DNA of 64,000 nt, taken from an uncultured Dysosmobacter sp. Its GTDB lineage: Bacteria; Bacillota; Clostridia; Oscillospirales; Oscillospiraceae. Positions 51,350-59,984 of this stretch are shown here, one piece after another. A model generated the notes under the pieces. It saw only the letters and a list, made by a program, of their open reading frames with translations, was not told the DNA's origin and did not search any database. Every line of letters starts with the position of its first letter. Positions within the stretch are counted from its first letter, which is position 1. Location of the stretch: contig NZ_CANRKH010000015.1 of NCBI RefSeq assembly GCF_947631165.1, positions 1-64,000 of the forward strand. The letters are read 5' to 3'. A program made the translations under genes and the position numbers.

Positions 51350-52005
51350 GGAAGTGGCTGGCGACCGTTTTAGACCTCCTCTTCCCACCCAAATGCCCCT
51401 TCTGCAAAAAGGTCCTGGACCGTCCGGGAATCTGCCCGGCCTGCCGGAAGGCGCTGCCCTGGACGGAGGGGAACGAGACGCTGCGGGAGGGACCCGGCGG
51501 CCTGCGGTGCGCCGCGCCGCTGTGGTACGAGGACCTGGCCCGGGACGGCATCCTGCGCTACAAGTTCCAGGGCTCTTCCAGTCTGGCGGAGCCGCTGGGG
51601 GAGCTGATCGCCCAGTGCGTGGCAGAGCAGTTTTCCGGGGAGTTCGACACTGTGACCTGGGTCCCCGTCAGTGCCGGACGGCTGCGGAAGCGGGGCTACG
51701 ACCAGGCGGAGCTGCTGGCCCGCGCCGCCTGCCGGGCGTGGGACACGGAGCCGGTGCGCCTGCTGGAAAAGACGGTCCACAATCCCGCACAGTCCGGCAT
51801 CCGCGATGCTGCGGCCCGCCGGGCCAATGTTCTGGGGGTCTACGAACCGGTTGAGCTGGAGCGCATCCGGGGAAAGCGTATTTTGCTGATCGACGACATC
51901 TGCACCACCGGCGCCACACTGACAGAGTGCGTCCGGGTCCTGCGGGACGCCGGGGCGGAGTCTGTGGCCTGCGCCGCCGCGGCGCTGACCCGGGAGAAAA
52001 AATAA
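51346..52005 (+). CDS. comF: ComF-family phosphoribosyltransferase-like protein
   Basis: 219 residues. N-terminal zinc finger CPFC...CPAC (residues 17-36), then the PRTase fold with WVPVSAGRLRKRGYDQAELLAR and the PRPP loop ILLIDDICTTGATLTEC near residue 180. ComF is needed for DNA uptake in competent bacteria; in non-competent species its role is unclear. Confidence 0.93.
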   Translation: MRKWLATVLDLLFPPKCPFCKKVLDRPGICPACRKALPWTEGNETLREGPGGLRCAAPLWYEDLARDGILRYKFQGSSSLAEPLGELIAQCVAEQFSGEFDTVTWVPVSAGRLRKRGYDQAELLARAACRAWDTEPVRLLEKTVHNPAQSGIRDAAARRANVLGVYEPVELERIRGKRILLIDDICTTGATLTECVRVLRDAGAESVACAAAALTREKK

Positions 52006-52096
52006 ACTTTTGTAAACTTTTCGCCCACAGCCGTCTGCGGGCGGCGTATCAGGCCGCATATGGGGGTTAAAGTGCGGAAAATGACAAAGAATAGGG

Positions 52097-52125
52097 TTGC
52101 AATCGGTAAACTCTGCCGGTATAAT
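52097..52125 (+). promoter_or_regulatory. Promoter of mreB
   Basis: TTGCAA, 17-base spacer, TATAAT, about 65 bases before the start codon. Confidence 0.8.
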
Positions 52126-52190
52126 AACCCTATGTGATTGTTTGCGGAAAAACCGTTCATAATAAACAGAAAGATCAATGAGGTGGAAGT

Positions 52191-53216
52191 ATGTCCATGG
52201 CTAAGGATATCGGTATCGATCTGGGTACCGCTTCGGTTTTGGTATATGTGAAGGGCAAGGGCATCGTGCTGAATGAGCCGTCCGTGGTGGCGCTGGATAA
52301 GAACACCGGCAAGCTGCTGAAGGTGGGCACCGAGGCCCAGGCCATGCTGGGCCGCACCCCCGGCAACATTGTGGCCATCCGTCCCCTGCGGGAGGGCGTC
52401 ATCTCCGATTATGACATGACCGAGCGGATGCTGCGGGAATTCATCCACAAGGTGGCCGGGGTCTCTTTCTTCAAGCCCCGGGTCATCATCTGCGTTCCCT
52501 CCGGCATCACGGAAGTGGAAGAGCGCGCCGTGATTGACGCGGGCATCCAGGCCGGCGCCCGGAAGGTGTATCTCATCGAGGAGCCGGTGGCCGCCGCCAT
52601 CGGCGCGGGCATCGACATTGCCAAGCCCGACGGCCACATGGTGGTGGATATCGGCGGCGGCACCGCGGATATCGCCGTCATTTCCCTCTCCGGCGTGGTG
52701 GAGAGCGCCTCCATCAAGATTGCCGGCGACCAGCTGAACGAGGCCGTGGTGAAGTATATGCGCCGCACCCACAACCTGCTGGTGGGCGAGCGCACCGCCG
52801 AGGAGATGAAAAAGCAGATCGGCTGCGTGTTCCCCAAGGACGAGGAGGAGACCATGGATGTGAAGGGCCGCTGCCTGCTGACCGGCCTGCCCAAGGTGGT
52901 CACCGTCAGCTCCACGGAGATGATGGATGCCTTTGAGGAGCCGGTGGAGCGCATCATGGAGGCCATCCACTCCGTGCTGGAGCGGACGCCCCCGGAGCTG
53001 GTGGCGGACATCTCCACCAACGGCATCGTCATGACCGGCGGCGGCAGCCTGGTGGCCGGCTTTGACAAGCTGGTTACCGCCCGTACCGGCATCCACACCA
53101 TGATCGCCGAGGATGCCATCAGCTGCGTGGCCCTGGGTACCGGCAAGAGCCTGGACTCCCTGGGAAATATGCAGGACGGCACCATGAATCTGAGCCGGAG
53201 ACGGCAGATGAACTGA
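52191..53216 (+). CDS. mreB: Rod shape-determining protein MreB/Mbl
   Basis: 341-residue bacterial actin. GIDLGTASVLVYVKGKGIVL at the N-terminus, the phosphate loops GGGTADIAVIS near 158 and MTGGGSLVAG near 280, and the EEPVAAAIGAG segment near 135. It stands alone, followed by a terminator, without mreCD, as for Mbl-type paralogues. Start has GAGGTGG upstream. Confidence 0.95.
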   Translation: MSMAKDIGIDLGTASVLVYVKGKGIVLNEPSVVALDKNTGKLLKVGTEAQAMLGRTPGNIVAIRPLREGVISDYDMTERMLREFIHKVAGVSFFKPRVIICVPSGITEVEERAVIDAGIQAGARKVYLIEEPVAAAIGAGIDIAKPDGHMVVDIGGGTADIAVISLSGVVESASIKIAGDQLNEAVVKYMRRTHNLLVGERTAEEMKKQIGCVFPKDEEETMDVKGRCLLTGLPKVVTVSSTEMMDAFEEPVERIMEAIHSVLERTPPELVADISTNGIVMTGGGSLVAGFDKLVTARTGIHTMIAEDAISCVALGTGKSLDSLGNMQDGTMNLSRRRQMN

Positions 53217-53249
53217 TATGCAGAGAGGCTGAGCTTCCTGAGAGATGAG

Positions 53250-53283
53250 AAAAGGTCCGGGCCTTTGGCCCGGACCTTTTTCA
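53250..53283 (+). terminator. Terminator after mreB
   Basis: AAAAGGTCCGGGCC / GGCCCGGACCTTTTT stem with a TTT loop; the T-run overlaps the stop codon of the convergent acetyltransferase gene. Confidence 0.9.
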
Positions 53284-53925
53284 GTTCTGATCCTGAGAAA
53301 CTGCGGCACCATATCGGCCGCCGGAGGCCTCGTATTCCCGGCGCTGGCGCTCCCAGACGGCTCGGTCCGCGTCTGTGAGAGTGCGGAGGACCCGGCAGGG
53401 GCTTCCAGCGGCAAGAACGCCGGCGGGGATATCCCTGGTGACCACAGAGCCGGCGGCGATGATGGAGCCGCTGCCGATGGTGACGCCGGGGCAGACGACA
53501 GCGCGGCCTCCCAGCCAGACATCGCTTTCCAACGTGATGGGACGGCCAAACTCCAGCCCAGAGGCCCGGATCTCCGGGTCCAGAGGGTGGCTGGCGGTGT
53601 ACAGGCCCGCCTGAGGGGCGATCAGCACCCGGTCACCGATGGTGATAGGGGCCACGTCCAGAAAGACGCAGTCATAGTTGATGAATACGCCGTTGCCCAG
53701 AGTGATGTTGGAGCCATAGTCGCAGCGGAAGGACGGCTCGATCCAACTGTCCTTCCCGAGGCGGCCAAGCAGCTCCTGCAGGAGGGCGGTTCGTCCGTTC
53801 CAGTCCGCGGGGTCCATTTGGTTATAGCGCCAGGTGAGGCGCTTGGCCTGGTCCCGGGCGGCGGATAGGGCCTCATTTCCGGCGTAGTACAGCTGGCCGG
53901 CGTGCATACGGTCTTGTTCAGTCAT
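53281..53925 (-). CDS. Sugar O-acetyltransferase (maltose acetyltransferase-like)
   Basis: 214 residues. N-terminal Mac domain (YYAGNEALSAARDQAKRLTWRYN), then a left-handed beta-helix of hexapeptide repeats (DYGSNITLGNGVFINYDCVFLD; IGDRVLIAPQAGLYTASHPLD with the catalytic His; VCPGVTIGSGSIIAAGSVVTRDIPAG). ATG 53925 with AGGAGGC upstream replaces the longer track ORF. Acetylates mono- or disaccharides with acetyl-CoA. Confidence 0.92.
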   Translation of the reverse strand: MTEQDRMHAGQLYYAGNEALSAARDQAKRLTWRYNQMDPADWNGRTALLQELLGRLGKDSWIEPSFRCDYGSNITLGNGVFINYDCVFLDVAPITIGDRVLIAPQAGLYTASHPLDPEIRASGLEFGRPITLESDVWLGGRAVVCPGVTIGSGSIIAAGSVVTRDIPAGVLAAGSPCRVLRTLTDADRAVWERQRREYEASGGRYGAAVSQDQN

Positions 53926-54135
53926 AAAGGAGCCTCCTCTGTTCACTGCGGGTATCATACAATACTTTTCTAATGGATGCAAGCTCTGCCGGGAGGGGGC
54001 ACTCTGACAGAGATGGGGGCTTGCATTTTTCTTTGGATTTAAGTATAGTGGATACCAGCCGTGCCGGAAGGCCCGGCTGTGTTGCGAAAGCGACTGCGAT
54101 CTTCAGGATTTGGCGGATACTGTTTGGGGCATGAT

Positions 54136-54165
54136 AAGAAAACGGCGCGGCCTTCTGGCCGCGCC
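54136..54165 (-). terminator. Terminator after the Na+ symporter gene
   Basis: Minus-strand GGCGCGGCC-AGAA-GGCCGCGCC then GTTTTCTT, 15 bases after the stop. The rest of 53926-54135 shows no gene. Confidence 0.85.
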
Positions 54166-54179
54166 ATCAGAAAAGCGGA

Positions 54180-55640
54180 TCAAACGAAGATGCCCAGGTG
54201 GAAGAAGGTGTCGATCTGGCCCACCAGGATCAGGATCATGGCCAGCGGCACCACGAATTTGATGCAGAAGGAGAAGAAGCCGTTGATCTTGGCGGTGCTG
54301 CCGGTGTTGATCTCGTCCAGCAGCGTTTTGGGCTTGATCTCCCAGCCGATCATGATGCTGGTCAGCAGCGCGCCCAGCGGCATGGCGATGCCCTCGGACA
54401 GGGCGTCCATGAAGTCCAGCCAGCAGTCGTTGAACTCGCCGATGACGCCGAAGGTGTTTCGGAAGGGGATCCACATGTCGTTGCTGCCCAGGCCGTCCAG
54501 CGCCACGATGGCGGCCTCCACCATGATGGCGGCGCACACCCAGAAGGCGATCTTGTGCCGGTTGCCGTTCTTGCCCTTGGCGGCGGCGTGGTCCATGAAG
54601 TAGGTGATGATGACCTCGATCAGAGCGATGGCGGAGGAGATGGCCGCGATCAGCACCAGCAGGTAGAAGATCACGCCGAACAGGGGGCCGATGGGACCCA
54701 TGGCGTGGAACACGTCCTGCAGGGTCACGAACAGCAGGCTGGGGCCGCCCAGCTTGATCTGATCCAGAGGGATGCCGCTCTGGATGCCGTTGGCCACGGC
54801 GGCGGGGATCACAGCCAGACCGGCCATGATGGCCACGATGGTATCGGCAGTGACGACGATGCAGGAGTTCTGCACCAGATTCTGGCTCTTTTTCAGATAG
54901 GAGCCGTAGGTGATGGTGATGCCCATGGCCAGGGACAGGGAGAAGAACATCTGTCCGCCGGCGGTGGCCAGCACGGTGGTCCAGTGGGGCGCTTTTTCGA
55001 TAAAGCCCGCCTGGACGGCGTAGCCGGGCAGGAACATGAACTTCAGACCCTCCACAGCGCCCTCCATGGTGACGGCACGGATGATGATAATGACCAGCAT
55101 CACGAACAGGGCGGGCATGCCCACCTTGTTGAACTTCTCGATGCCGCCGGCAATGCCGCCCCGGTTGATGAGGAAGCAGATGATCATGAACAGCAGCGTG
55201 AACATTACGCAGCCGAACTGGTTGGTCAGCATGGAGCTGAACAGGTCCGCGCCGGTCTGAATCTCAGCGCCAGCAAAAGCCAGATTGCTCAGGTTCAGGG
55301 ACATATACTCGATGCAGTAGCCGCCCAGGACCGAGTAAAAGCTCATGATGACAAAGGGAGAAAAAACGGCCAGCCAGCCGACCCATTTGAAGCGCTTGCT
55401 CAATCCCTGGTAGGCACCGACGGTGCCCTGACCGGTCTTGCGGCCCATGGACAGCTCCGCCATCATAATGATGAAGCCCACAAAGACCGCCAGCAGCAGG
55501 TAGATCAGCAGGAAGGCGAAGCCTCCCGATTTACCCATTTTGTACGGAAAGCCCCAGATATTGCCCAGGCCAACGGCGGAGCCGATGGCTGCCATCAGAA
55601 AGCCGAAATTGCTTCCCCAATTTCCTCTCTCATTCTGCAA
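54180..55640 (-). CDS. NSS-family Na+-dependent transporter
   Basis: 486 residues with 11-12 hydrophobic helices (LeuT fold). The unwound helix 1 motif appears as SAVGLGNIWGFPYKMG, and GGGIAG-type features as NRGGIAGGIEKF. Start is a TTG (55640) with AAGAAGGG upstream. Imports amino acids or related compounds with sodium; SNF family members in Firmicutes often carry Trp, Tyr or branched-chain amino acids, but this is not decided here. Confidence 0.92.
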   Translation of the reverse strand: MQNERGNWGSNFGFLMAAIGSAVGLGNIWGFPYKMGKSGGFAFLLIYLLLAVFVGFIIMMAELSMGRKTGQGTVGAYQGLSKRFKWVGWLAVFSPFVIMSFYSVLGGYCIEYMSLNLSNLAFAGAEIQTGADLFSSMLTNQFGCVMFTLLFMIICFLINRGGIAGGIEKFNKVGMPALFVMLVIIIIRAVTMEGAVEGLKFMFLPGYAVQAGFIEKAPHWTTVLATAGGQMFFSLSLAMGITITYGSYLKKSQNLVQNSCIVVTADTIVAIMAGLAVIPAAVANGIQSGIPLDQIKLGGPSLLFVTLQDVFHAMGPIGPLFGVIFYLLVLIAAISSAIALIEVIITYFMDHAAAKGKNGNRHKIAFWVCAAIMVEAAIVALDGLGSNDMWIPFRNTFGVIGEFNDCWLDFMDALSEGIAMPLGALLTSIMIGWEIKPKTLLDEINTGSTAKINGFFSFCIKFVVPLAMILILVGQIDTFFHLGIFV

Positions 55641-55699
55641 AATGATTCCCTTCTTTCTTATAACGTTTTTTCATGCCGACTATTAGAAGTGTGCATACT

Positions 55700-55728
55700 A
55701 CAATACTACATTTTGTCCAGCCAGTCAA
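55700..55728 (-). promoter_or_regulatory. Promoter of the Na+ symporter gene
   Basis: Minus-strand TTGACT, 17-base spacer, TATTGT; the spacer and -10 region also carry the direct repeat GTAGTATTGTAGTAT. Confidence 0.6.
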
Positions 55729-55805
55729 GCATATGTGCGCGAATAGGCGACATTTGTATGAGAATCGGGCGTTTTCCCTAAGACGACCAGAAAAAGGATG
55801 ATATT

Positions 55806-57209
55806 ATGTGTCAATTTAAACCAGTGACGAAACAGGATGCCAGCAGGCTGAGAAAGTATTACAAGACCTGCCAGTATGGGCTGTGTGAGTATTCCGTCGG
55901 CACCAAGCTGATGTGGCGGAATACCCTGCACCCCGCCTGGGCGGAGATTGCCGGGTGCCTGGTGGTGCGGAACACCATCGACGGCCAGACGGTGTTCGAC
56001 TATCCCGTGGCGGGACCGGAGGGCGACGAGGACGCCGCTCTGGACGCCATTGAGGCCTACTGCCTGGAAAGAGGCGTGCCGCCGGTGATTTCCGTGGTGC
56101 CGGAGTGCAAGGCCCCGCGGCTGCTGGCCCGCTATCCATACGCCCGGGTCAGCAACATCCGCACCTGGCGGGACTACGTGTACTATCGGGAGGACCTGCA
56201 GCTTTTTGCGGGGCGGCGGTATTCCGGCCAGCGGAACCACATCAAAAAGTTCCGGACCCAGTGGCCGGACGCGGAGTTCCGGCGGCTGACGGCGGCGGAC
56301 GAGCCGGTCATCCAACAGTTCTGGCAGGACTATGAGGCGGAGTTCCCCAAGGGGGACAATGCCAAGGCCCGGGACGAGCTGGGGCTGGCCAAGCGGATGC
56401 TGCGGATGGTGGACAAGCCCTGGTTCCTGGCCGGCGGCATGTTCGACGGAGAGAGGCTGGTTGCCCTGTCCCTGGCGGAAAGATGCGGAGACACCCTCAT
56501 CATCCACATCGAAAAGGCGCTGTACTCCTACACCGGCGTGTACCCCACGCTGGTCCAGACCTTTGCCAACGCCTTCGGCGACGGCTGCCAGTGGATCAAC
56601 CGGGAGGACGACGCGGCGGACCGGGGGCTGCGGACCTCCAAATTGCAGTACGGCCCGGCGAAGCTGGCTCCCAAATACCGCTTCCAGCCACAGAATGAGC
56701 TGCTGCAGCATGTGGACGCCATTCCGGCGCTGCAAACGGAGCGGCTGACCCTGACCGCCCTCACCGAGGCGGACATCCCCGCCTACAACGCTCTGGTGCT
56801 GGACGGGGAGCGGAACCGCTGGTGGGGCTATGACGACGTGGGCGGCCTGGGCGGCCCGGTGGAGGAGCGGAGCTTCTTCGACGTGGCCCGGCGGGACTTC
56901 GAGGCCCGGCAGGCGGTGAATTTTGCCGTGCGGCTGGATGGGAAGCTCATCGGCGAGGCGGTGCTGTACCGCTTTGACTGCCGGGGCGGCGCTGAGCTGG
57001 GCTGCCGCATCGACAGCGCTTACGCCGGCCATGGCTACGGCACGGAGGCCTTTGCGGCCGTGGCAGACTGGGCGCTGTACAAGGTCCATCTCAGCCGGGT
57101 CGTGGCCAAGTGCTTCAAGGAAAATCAGGCGTCCTACAAAATGCTGTCCGCCTGTATGCGGAAGCACGGCGAGGACGAGACCTTCTTCTATTTTGAAAAG
57201 CTGGTGTAA
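55806..57209 (+). CDS. DUF2156-like / GNAT acetyltransferase fusion
   Basis: 467 residues. Residues 1-300 resemble the DUF2156 domain (C-terminal part of MprF-type aminoacyl transferases): YYKTCQYGLCEYS, the FAGRRYSGQRNHIKKF motif and YPTLVQTFANAFGDGCQWINREDD. Residues about 312-467 form a GNAT domain of the RimJ type (LQTERLTLTALTEADIPAYN, GCRIDSAYAGHGYGTEAFAAVADWAL, CFKENQASYKMLSAC). Each half occurs alone elsewhere. The fusion suggests two transfer reactions on a common substrate. ATG follows AAAAGGATG. Confidence 0.85.
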   Translation: MCQFKPVTKQDASRLRKYYKTCQYGLCEYSVGTKLMWRNTLHPAWAEIAGCLVVRNTIDGQTVFDYPVAGPEGDEDAALDAIEAYCLERGVPPVISVVPECKAPRLLARYPYARVSNIRTWRDYVYYREDLQLFAGRRYSGQRNHIKKFRTQWPDAEFRRLTAADEPVIQQFWQDYEAEFPKGDNAKARDELGLAKRMLRMVDKPWFLAGGMFDGERLVALSLAERCGDTLIIHIEKALYSYTGVYPTLVQTFANAFGDGCQWINREDDAADRGLRTSKLQYGPAKLAPKYRFQPQNELLQHVDAIPALQTERLTLTALTEADIPAYNALVLDGERNRWWGYDDVGGLGGPVEERSFFDVARRDFEARQAVNFAVRLDGKLIGEAVLYRFDCRGGAELGCRIDSAYAGHGYGTEAFAAVADWALYKVHLSRVVAKCFKENQASYKMLSACMRKHGEDETFFYFEKLV

Positions 57210-57246
57210 AAAGGCACGGCGCTCCGGTCAGAGCGCCGTGCTTTTG
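57208..57246. terminator. Bidirectional terminator
   Basis: GCACGGCGCTC-6-GAGCGCCGTGC flanked by AAAAA and TTTT, between convergent genes. Confidence 0.88.
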
Positions 57247-57251
57247 AATTT

Positions 57252-57482
57252 TTATCGTCTGAAAATTTTGCGGATAATGACAGGGATCGCGCCTGCGGCC
57301 AGCCCAACCGCCAGAGCGATCAGGCTTTTTACAAGGGCCATGTATTTGATGCTCTTGATAAAATATGTCATGGGATCGGCCTCCAGCTTGATGCGCCAGC
57401 CCGGGATACCGTAGCAGCAGTGCCAATACGCGGCGGCAAAGGCGGTGAGGAACAGCGCAATGGATAGCCCCGCTTTTTTCAT
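57252..57482 (-). CDS. Uncharacterised 76-residue membrane protein
   Basis: Two hydrophobic segments (LSIALFLTAFAAAYWHCCYG and LVKSLIALAVGLAAGAIPVII) and a basic end (RKIFRR). ATG 57482 follows AAGGGAGG. It lies 95 bases after cdd on the same strand and may be co-transcribed. No family recognised. Confidence 0.65.
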   Translation of the reverse strand: MKKAGLSIALFLTAFAAAYWHCCYGIPGWRIKLEADPMTYFIKSIKYMALVKSLIALAVGLAAGAIPVIIRKIFRR

Positions 57483-57577
57483 GTTATGTGCCTCCCTTGA
57501 AAATGACGGCCTGTGATGGATGCGCCGCACGCAGCCATTTGCTTCAGGGCGCGGTGGAGCGCCGTGCCGCCGTTTCT

Positions 57578-57985
57578 TCACATGTTGGCCTCATGGCTGA
57601 GGTGGTCCGGGCCGAAGCTGTGGGGCAGCAGCTCCGGCAGGGTGAAGGTGCGGGACTCCCCCGCGCCGTTGAGGCAGATGATCTCCAGCTCCGGGGCAAA
57701 TTCCCGCATCACCTGGCGGCACACGCCGCAGGGGACGCAGAAGTCCGCCCCCCGTCCGGCGATGACGATGCGGATGAAAGCAGTATGACCTTCGCTGACG
57801 GCGTGGAAGATGGCGTTCCGCTCGGCGCAGATGCCGGCGGGGTAAGCGGCGTTTTCCACATTACAGCCGGTGAACACCGCGCCATCGGCGCACTCCAGTG
57901 CCGCTCCCACGGGAAAGTGGGAATAAGGGCAGTAGGCCTGGTCCAGCATGGAGACGGCCAACGCCTTCAGTTCGTCAAGAGTCAT
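57578..57985 (-). CDS. cdd: Cytidine deaminase
   Basis: 135-residue tetrameric-type enzyme. Zinc-binding and catalytic residues are in AGICAERNAIF (Cys-Ala-Glu) and PCGVCRQVM; AYCPYSHFPVGAAL and GCNVENAAYPAG bind substrate. ATG 57985 has AAGAGG 8 bases upstream. Converts cytidine and deoxycytidine to uridine forms in salvage; with deoC it suggests nucleoside use. Confidence 0.95.
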   Translation of the reverse strand: MTLDELKALAVSMLDQAYCPYSHFPVGAALECADGAVFTGCNVENAAYPAGICAERNAIFHAVSEGHTAFIRIVIAGRGADFCVPCGVCRQVMREFAPELEIICLNGAGESRTFTLPELLPHSFGPDHLSHEANM

Positions 57986-57989
57986 AAGA

Positions 57990-58137
57990 AAACCTCTTTC
58001 CAATTAGGGATTAAACTAATTAGGGATTAGGAGTTAGGAATTACCGGCTTTGCCGGTCACTTTATTCCAGCTCCTCAAGGGGGAGCTGCCGCCGCAGGCG
58101 GCTGAAGGGGAATTTTTCATTCCGAACCCCTCATTCC
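57990..58137. repeat. Composite intergenic repeat (TTAGGGATTAGGAGTTAGG plus palindrome)
   Basis: Starts with AATTAGGGATTA units resembling those at 15855-15932, followed by ACCGGC/GCCGGT and a palindromic part AGCTCC...GGAGCTGCCGCCGCAGGCGGC, then GAATTTTTCATTCC. This kind of CTCC...GGAG GCCGCC/GGCGGC repeat is common between genes in related gut Firmicutes. It separates cdd from the deacetylase gene. Confidence 0.65.
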
Positions 58138-59403
58138 TCAATGTTTCGGCGTCCAGCGGACCTCCCGCTGGGGGCGGACGTCCAGGTCGATGATGTCCCG
58201 AGCGTCGTAGAACTGCTCATACCAGCTCAGCACCTTGTCGCTGCCCCGGAGGGTGGTGCCGTCGGGGTGGAGGCGGTCACAGATCACGGCGCAGATGTCC
58301 TTTTTGATGCTGCTGTAGCTCTCGATACCCACGGAGGCAAACACCCGGAAGCCCTGACTCTGGAGATACTGGAAGATGGGACCGGTCTGGCGCACGTCAT
58401 CGCCGTCGGGCCGGGCGCCGTGAGGGTAGTACAAAATGGTGGTGGGTCCCACCAGGCTGCCCACCTCATCCAACCATTTTTGGGTGTCCGCCTGGACCAC
58501 CTCCAGGGACTTTTTGGCCAGGTTGATGTGGCCCCAGGTGTGGCTGCCGAAGGTCCAGCCGGTGCGCTTCAGCTCCGCGATGATGGGCTTGACGGCCTCC
58601 CGCTCCTTCTGGCGTTTGGCCTCGTGCTCGGCGGACTGGTCCTCCTTCTCCGTCATGGTGCGGTAGCCCAGGATGCCGCAGTAGCCCGTCAGGCTCAAAC
58701 TTCCCTTGGCACCGAAGGGGGAGAAATCCGGATGCTCCTCCACGAACTTGTCCAGGATGGGGATGGCGTCCAGGTCCCGGCTGGTGACTTCGTTGCCCGC
58801 CGGGTCCTTGCCCCAGGACCAGATTTTGCCGTCCTCTCCGATAATGAGCTTGTAGGTGAAGCCGTTCTCCAGCATATAAGGATAGTAGTTGGTGTCGTCA
58901 TAGGAAAAGATCAGGGGTTTTTTGCCCTCCGGGATATACAGGGTGTTGCGGACCATTTTGGGCTGGCCGTCCTCGCCGGTGACTTCGCTCCACACGTCGC
59001 CAATGTCCACCAGAATATAGCCTTTGTCATAGACGCTCTGGAGGATCTTGTTGTACTCGTCCACCGTTACCATATAGTCGTCGATGCCGTCGGACTGGCG
59101 GTCCCCGTCAAAGGCCAGCTCTGGATAGGCTACCACCGGGTGGAAGAACAGGTGCTCCACAATGCCGTCCCAGGCTGTGTAGGTCACGCCGTCCCGGACG
59201 CCGCCCTCCGGCAGCACCGTGGGGTCGTAAATGACGTAAGGCTCCGGTTCCGGCATTTCCGGCTCCTCCGGGACCTTCGCCTGGTCAGGGGATTCCGGCT
59301 GAGAGGGACCATCGTTCTCAGGAGCGGTGGGCGCATGGCCGCCGCAGGCGGCAAGGGAGGACAGCAGGAGCAGAGTCAGCAGCAGGGCGGGGATTCGGCG
59401 CAT
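58138..59403 (-). CDS. Polysaccharide-deacetylase-family lipoprotein
   Basis: 421 residues. Lipoprotein signal LLLTLLLLSSLAACGG with Cys at about residue 21, then a Pro/Glu linker. The NodB-like domain shows the DD pair in IFSYDDTNYY, the metal His pair in FGSHTWGHINL near residue 297 and ILYYPHGARPDGDD. Acts outside the membrane, probably deacetylating peptidoglycan or another glycan. Its 3' end abuts the repeat at 57990-58137. Confidence 0.88.
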   Translation of the reverse strand: MRRIPALLLTLLLLSSLAACGGHAPTAPENDGPSQPESPDQAKVPEEPEMPEPEPYVIYDPTVLPEGGVRDGVTYTAWDGIVEHLFFHPVVAYPELAFDGDRQSDGIDDYMVTVDEYNKILQSVYDKGYILVDIGDVWSEVTGEDGQPKMVRNTLYIPEGKKPLIFSYDDTNYYPYMLENGFTYKLIIGEDGKIWSWGKDPAGNEVTSRDLDAIPILDKFVEEHPDFSPFGAKGSLSLTGYCGILGYRTMTEKEDQSAEHEAKRQKEREAVKPIIAELKRTGWTFGSHTWGHINLAKKSLEVVQADTQKWLDEVGSLVGPTTILYYPHGARPDGDDVRQTGPIFQYLQSQGFRVFASVGIESYSSIKKDICAVICDRLHPDGTTLRGSDKVLSWYEQFYDARDIIDLDVRPQREVRWTPKH

Positions 59404-59486
59404 GGTGGGTCATCCTTTCTGTCGGATCGTTTGATATTTCTAGTATAACAGGTAATTTGACAAAAAGAAGCAACAAATCGGTTACA

Positions 59487-59515
59487 AAATAAGGGAGGGC
59501 ATGCGCCCTCCCTTA
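59487..59515 (-). terminator. Terminator at the end of spoVAE
   Basis: Minus-strand AAGGGAGGGC-GCAT-GCCCTCCCTT then ATTTTGT; the stem includes the spoVAE stop codon. Confidence 0.82.
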
Positions 59516-59869
59516 CCGCTTGTTTCCGGGTTTGAAAATAACCGCCATCAGCACAGCAAAAACCACTGCCGCCGTAATGCCGCCAGCGGCGGCGGTCAAA
59601 CCGCCGGTGAGGACGCCCAGCCAGCCCTGCTCCGACACGGCTTTTTCCACGCCTTTGGCCAGCAAATGGCCAAAGCCCGTCAGGGGGACTGTGGCCCCGG
59701 CACCGCCCCAGTCGGCGATGGGCTGGTACAGTCCCAGTGCGCTGAGCAGCACGCCCGCCACCACATAGCCTGTCAGGATGCGGGCGGGGGTCAGCTTTGT
59801 ACGGTCGATGAGGATCTGGCCAATGGCACAGAGAACGCCGCCGCAGAGGAACGCATTGAGATATTCCAT
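59513..59869 (-). CDS. spoVAE: Stage V sporulation protein AE
   Basis: 118 residues with three to four hydrophobic segments. FLCGGVLCAIGQILIDRTKLTPARIL at the N-terminus and DWGGAGATVPLTGFGHLLAKGV in the middle (signatures GQILIDRTKLTPAR and GAGATVPLTGFG) identify SpoVAE, part of the channel for dipicolinic acid in spores. Unusually it has no spoVAC or spoVAD beside it and carries its own terminator. Confidence 0.93.
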   Translation of the reverse strand: MEYLNAFLCGGVLCAIGQILIDRTKLTPARILTGYVVAGVLLSALGLYQPIADWGGAGATVPLTGFGHLLAKGVEKAVSEQGWLGVLTGGLTAAAGGITAAVVFAVLMAVIFKPGNKR

Positions 59870-59984
59870 AGAGATGCCTCCTGTTTCGATTCTGCTGTCA
59901 GTGTTCCCGCGGGAGGGCGGAACTATGCGGAAGCGGAGCCGCTTACGCGGCCCCGCTTCCAGAAGGGAGAGAGAAAAAGCATGG

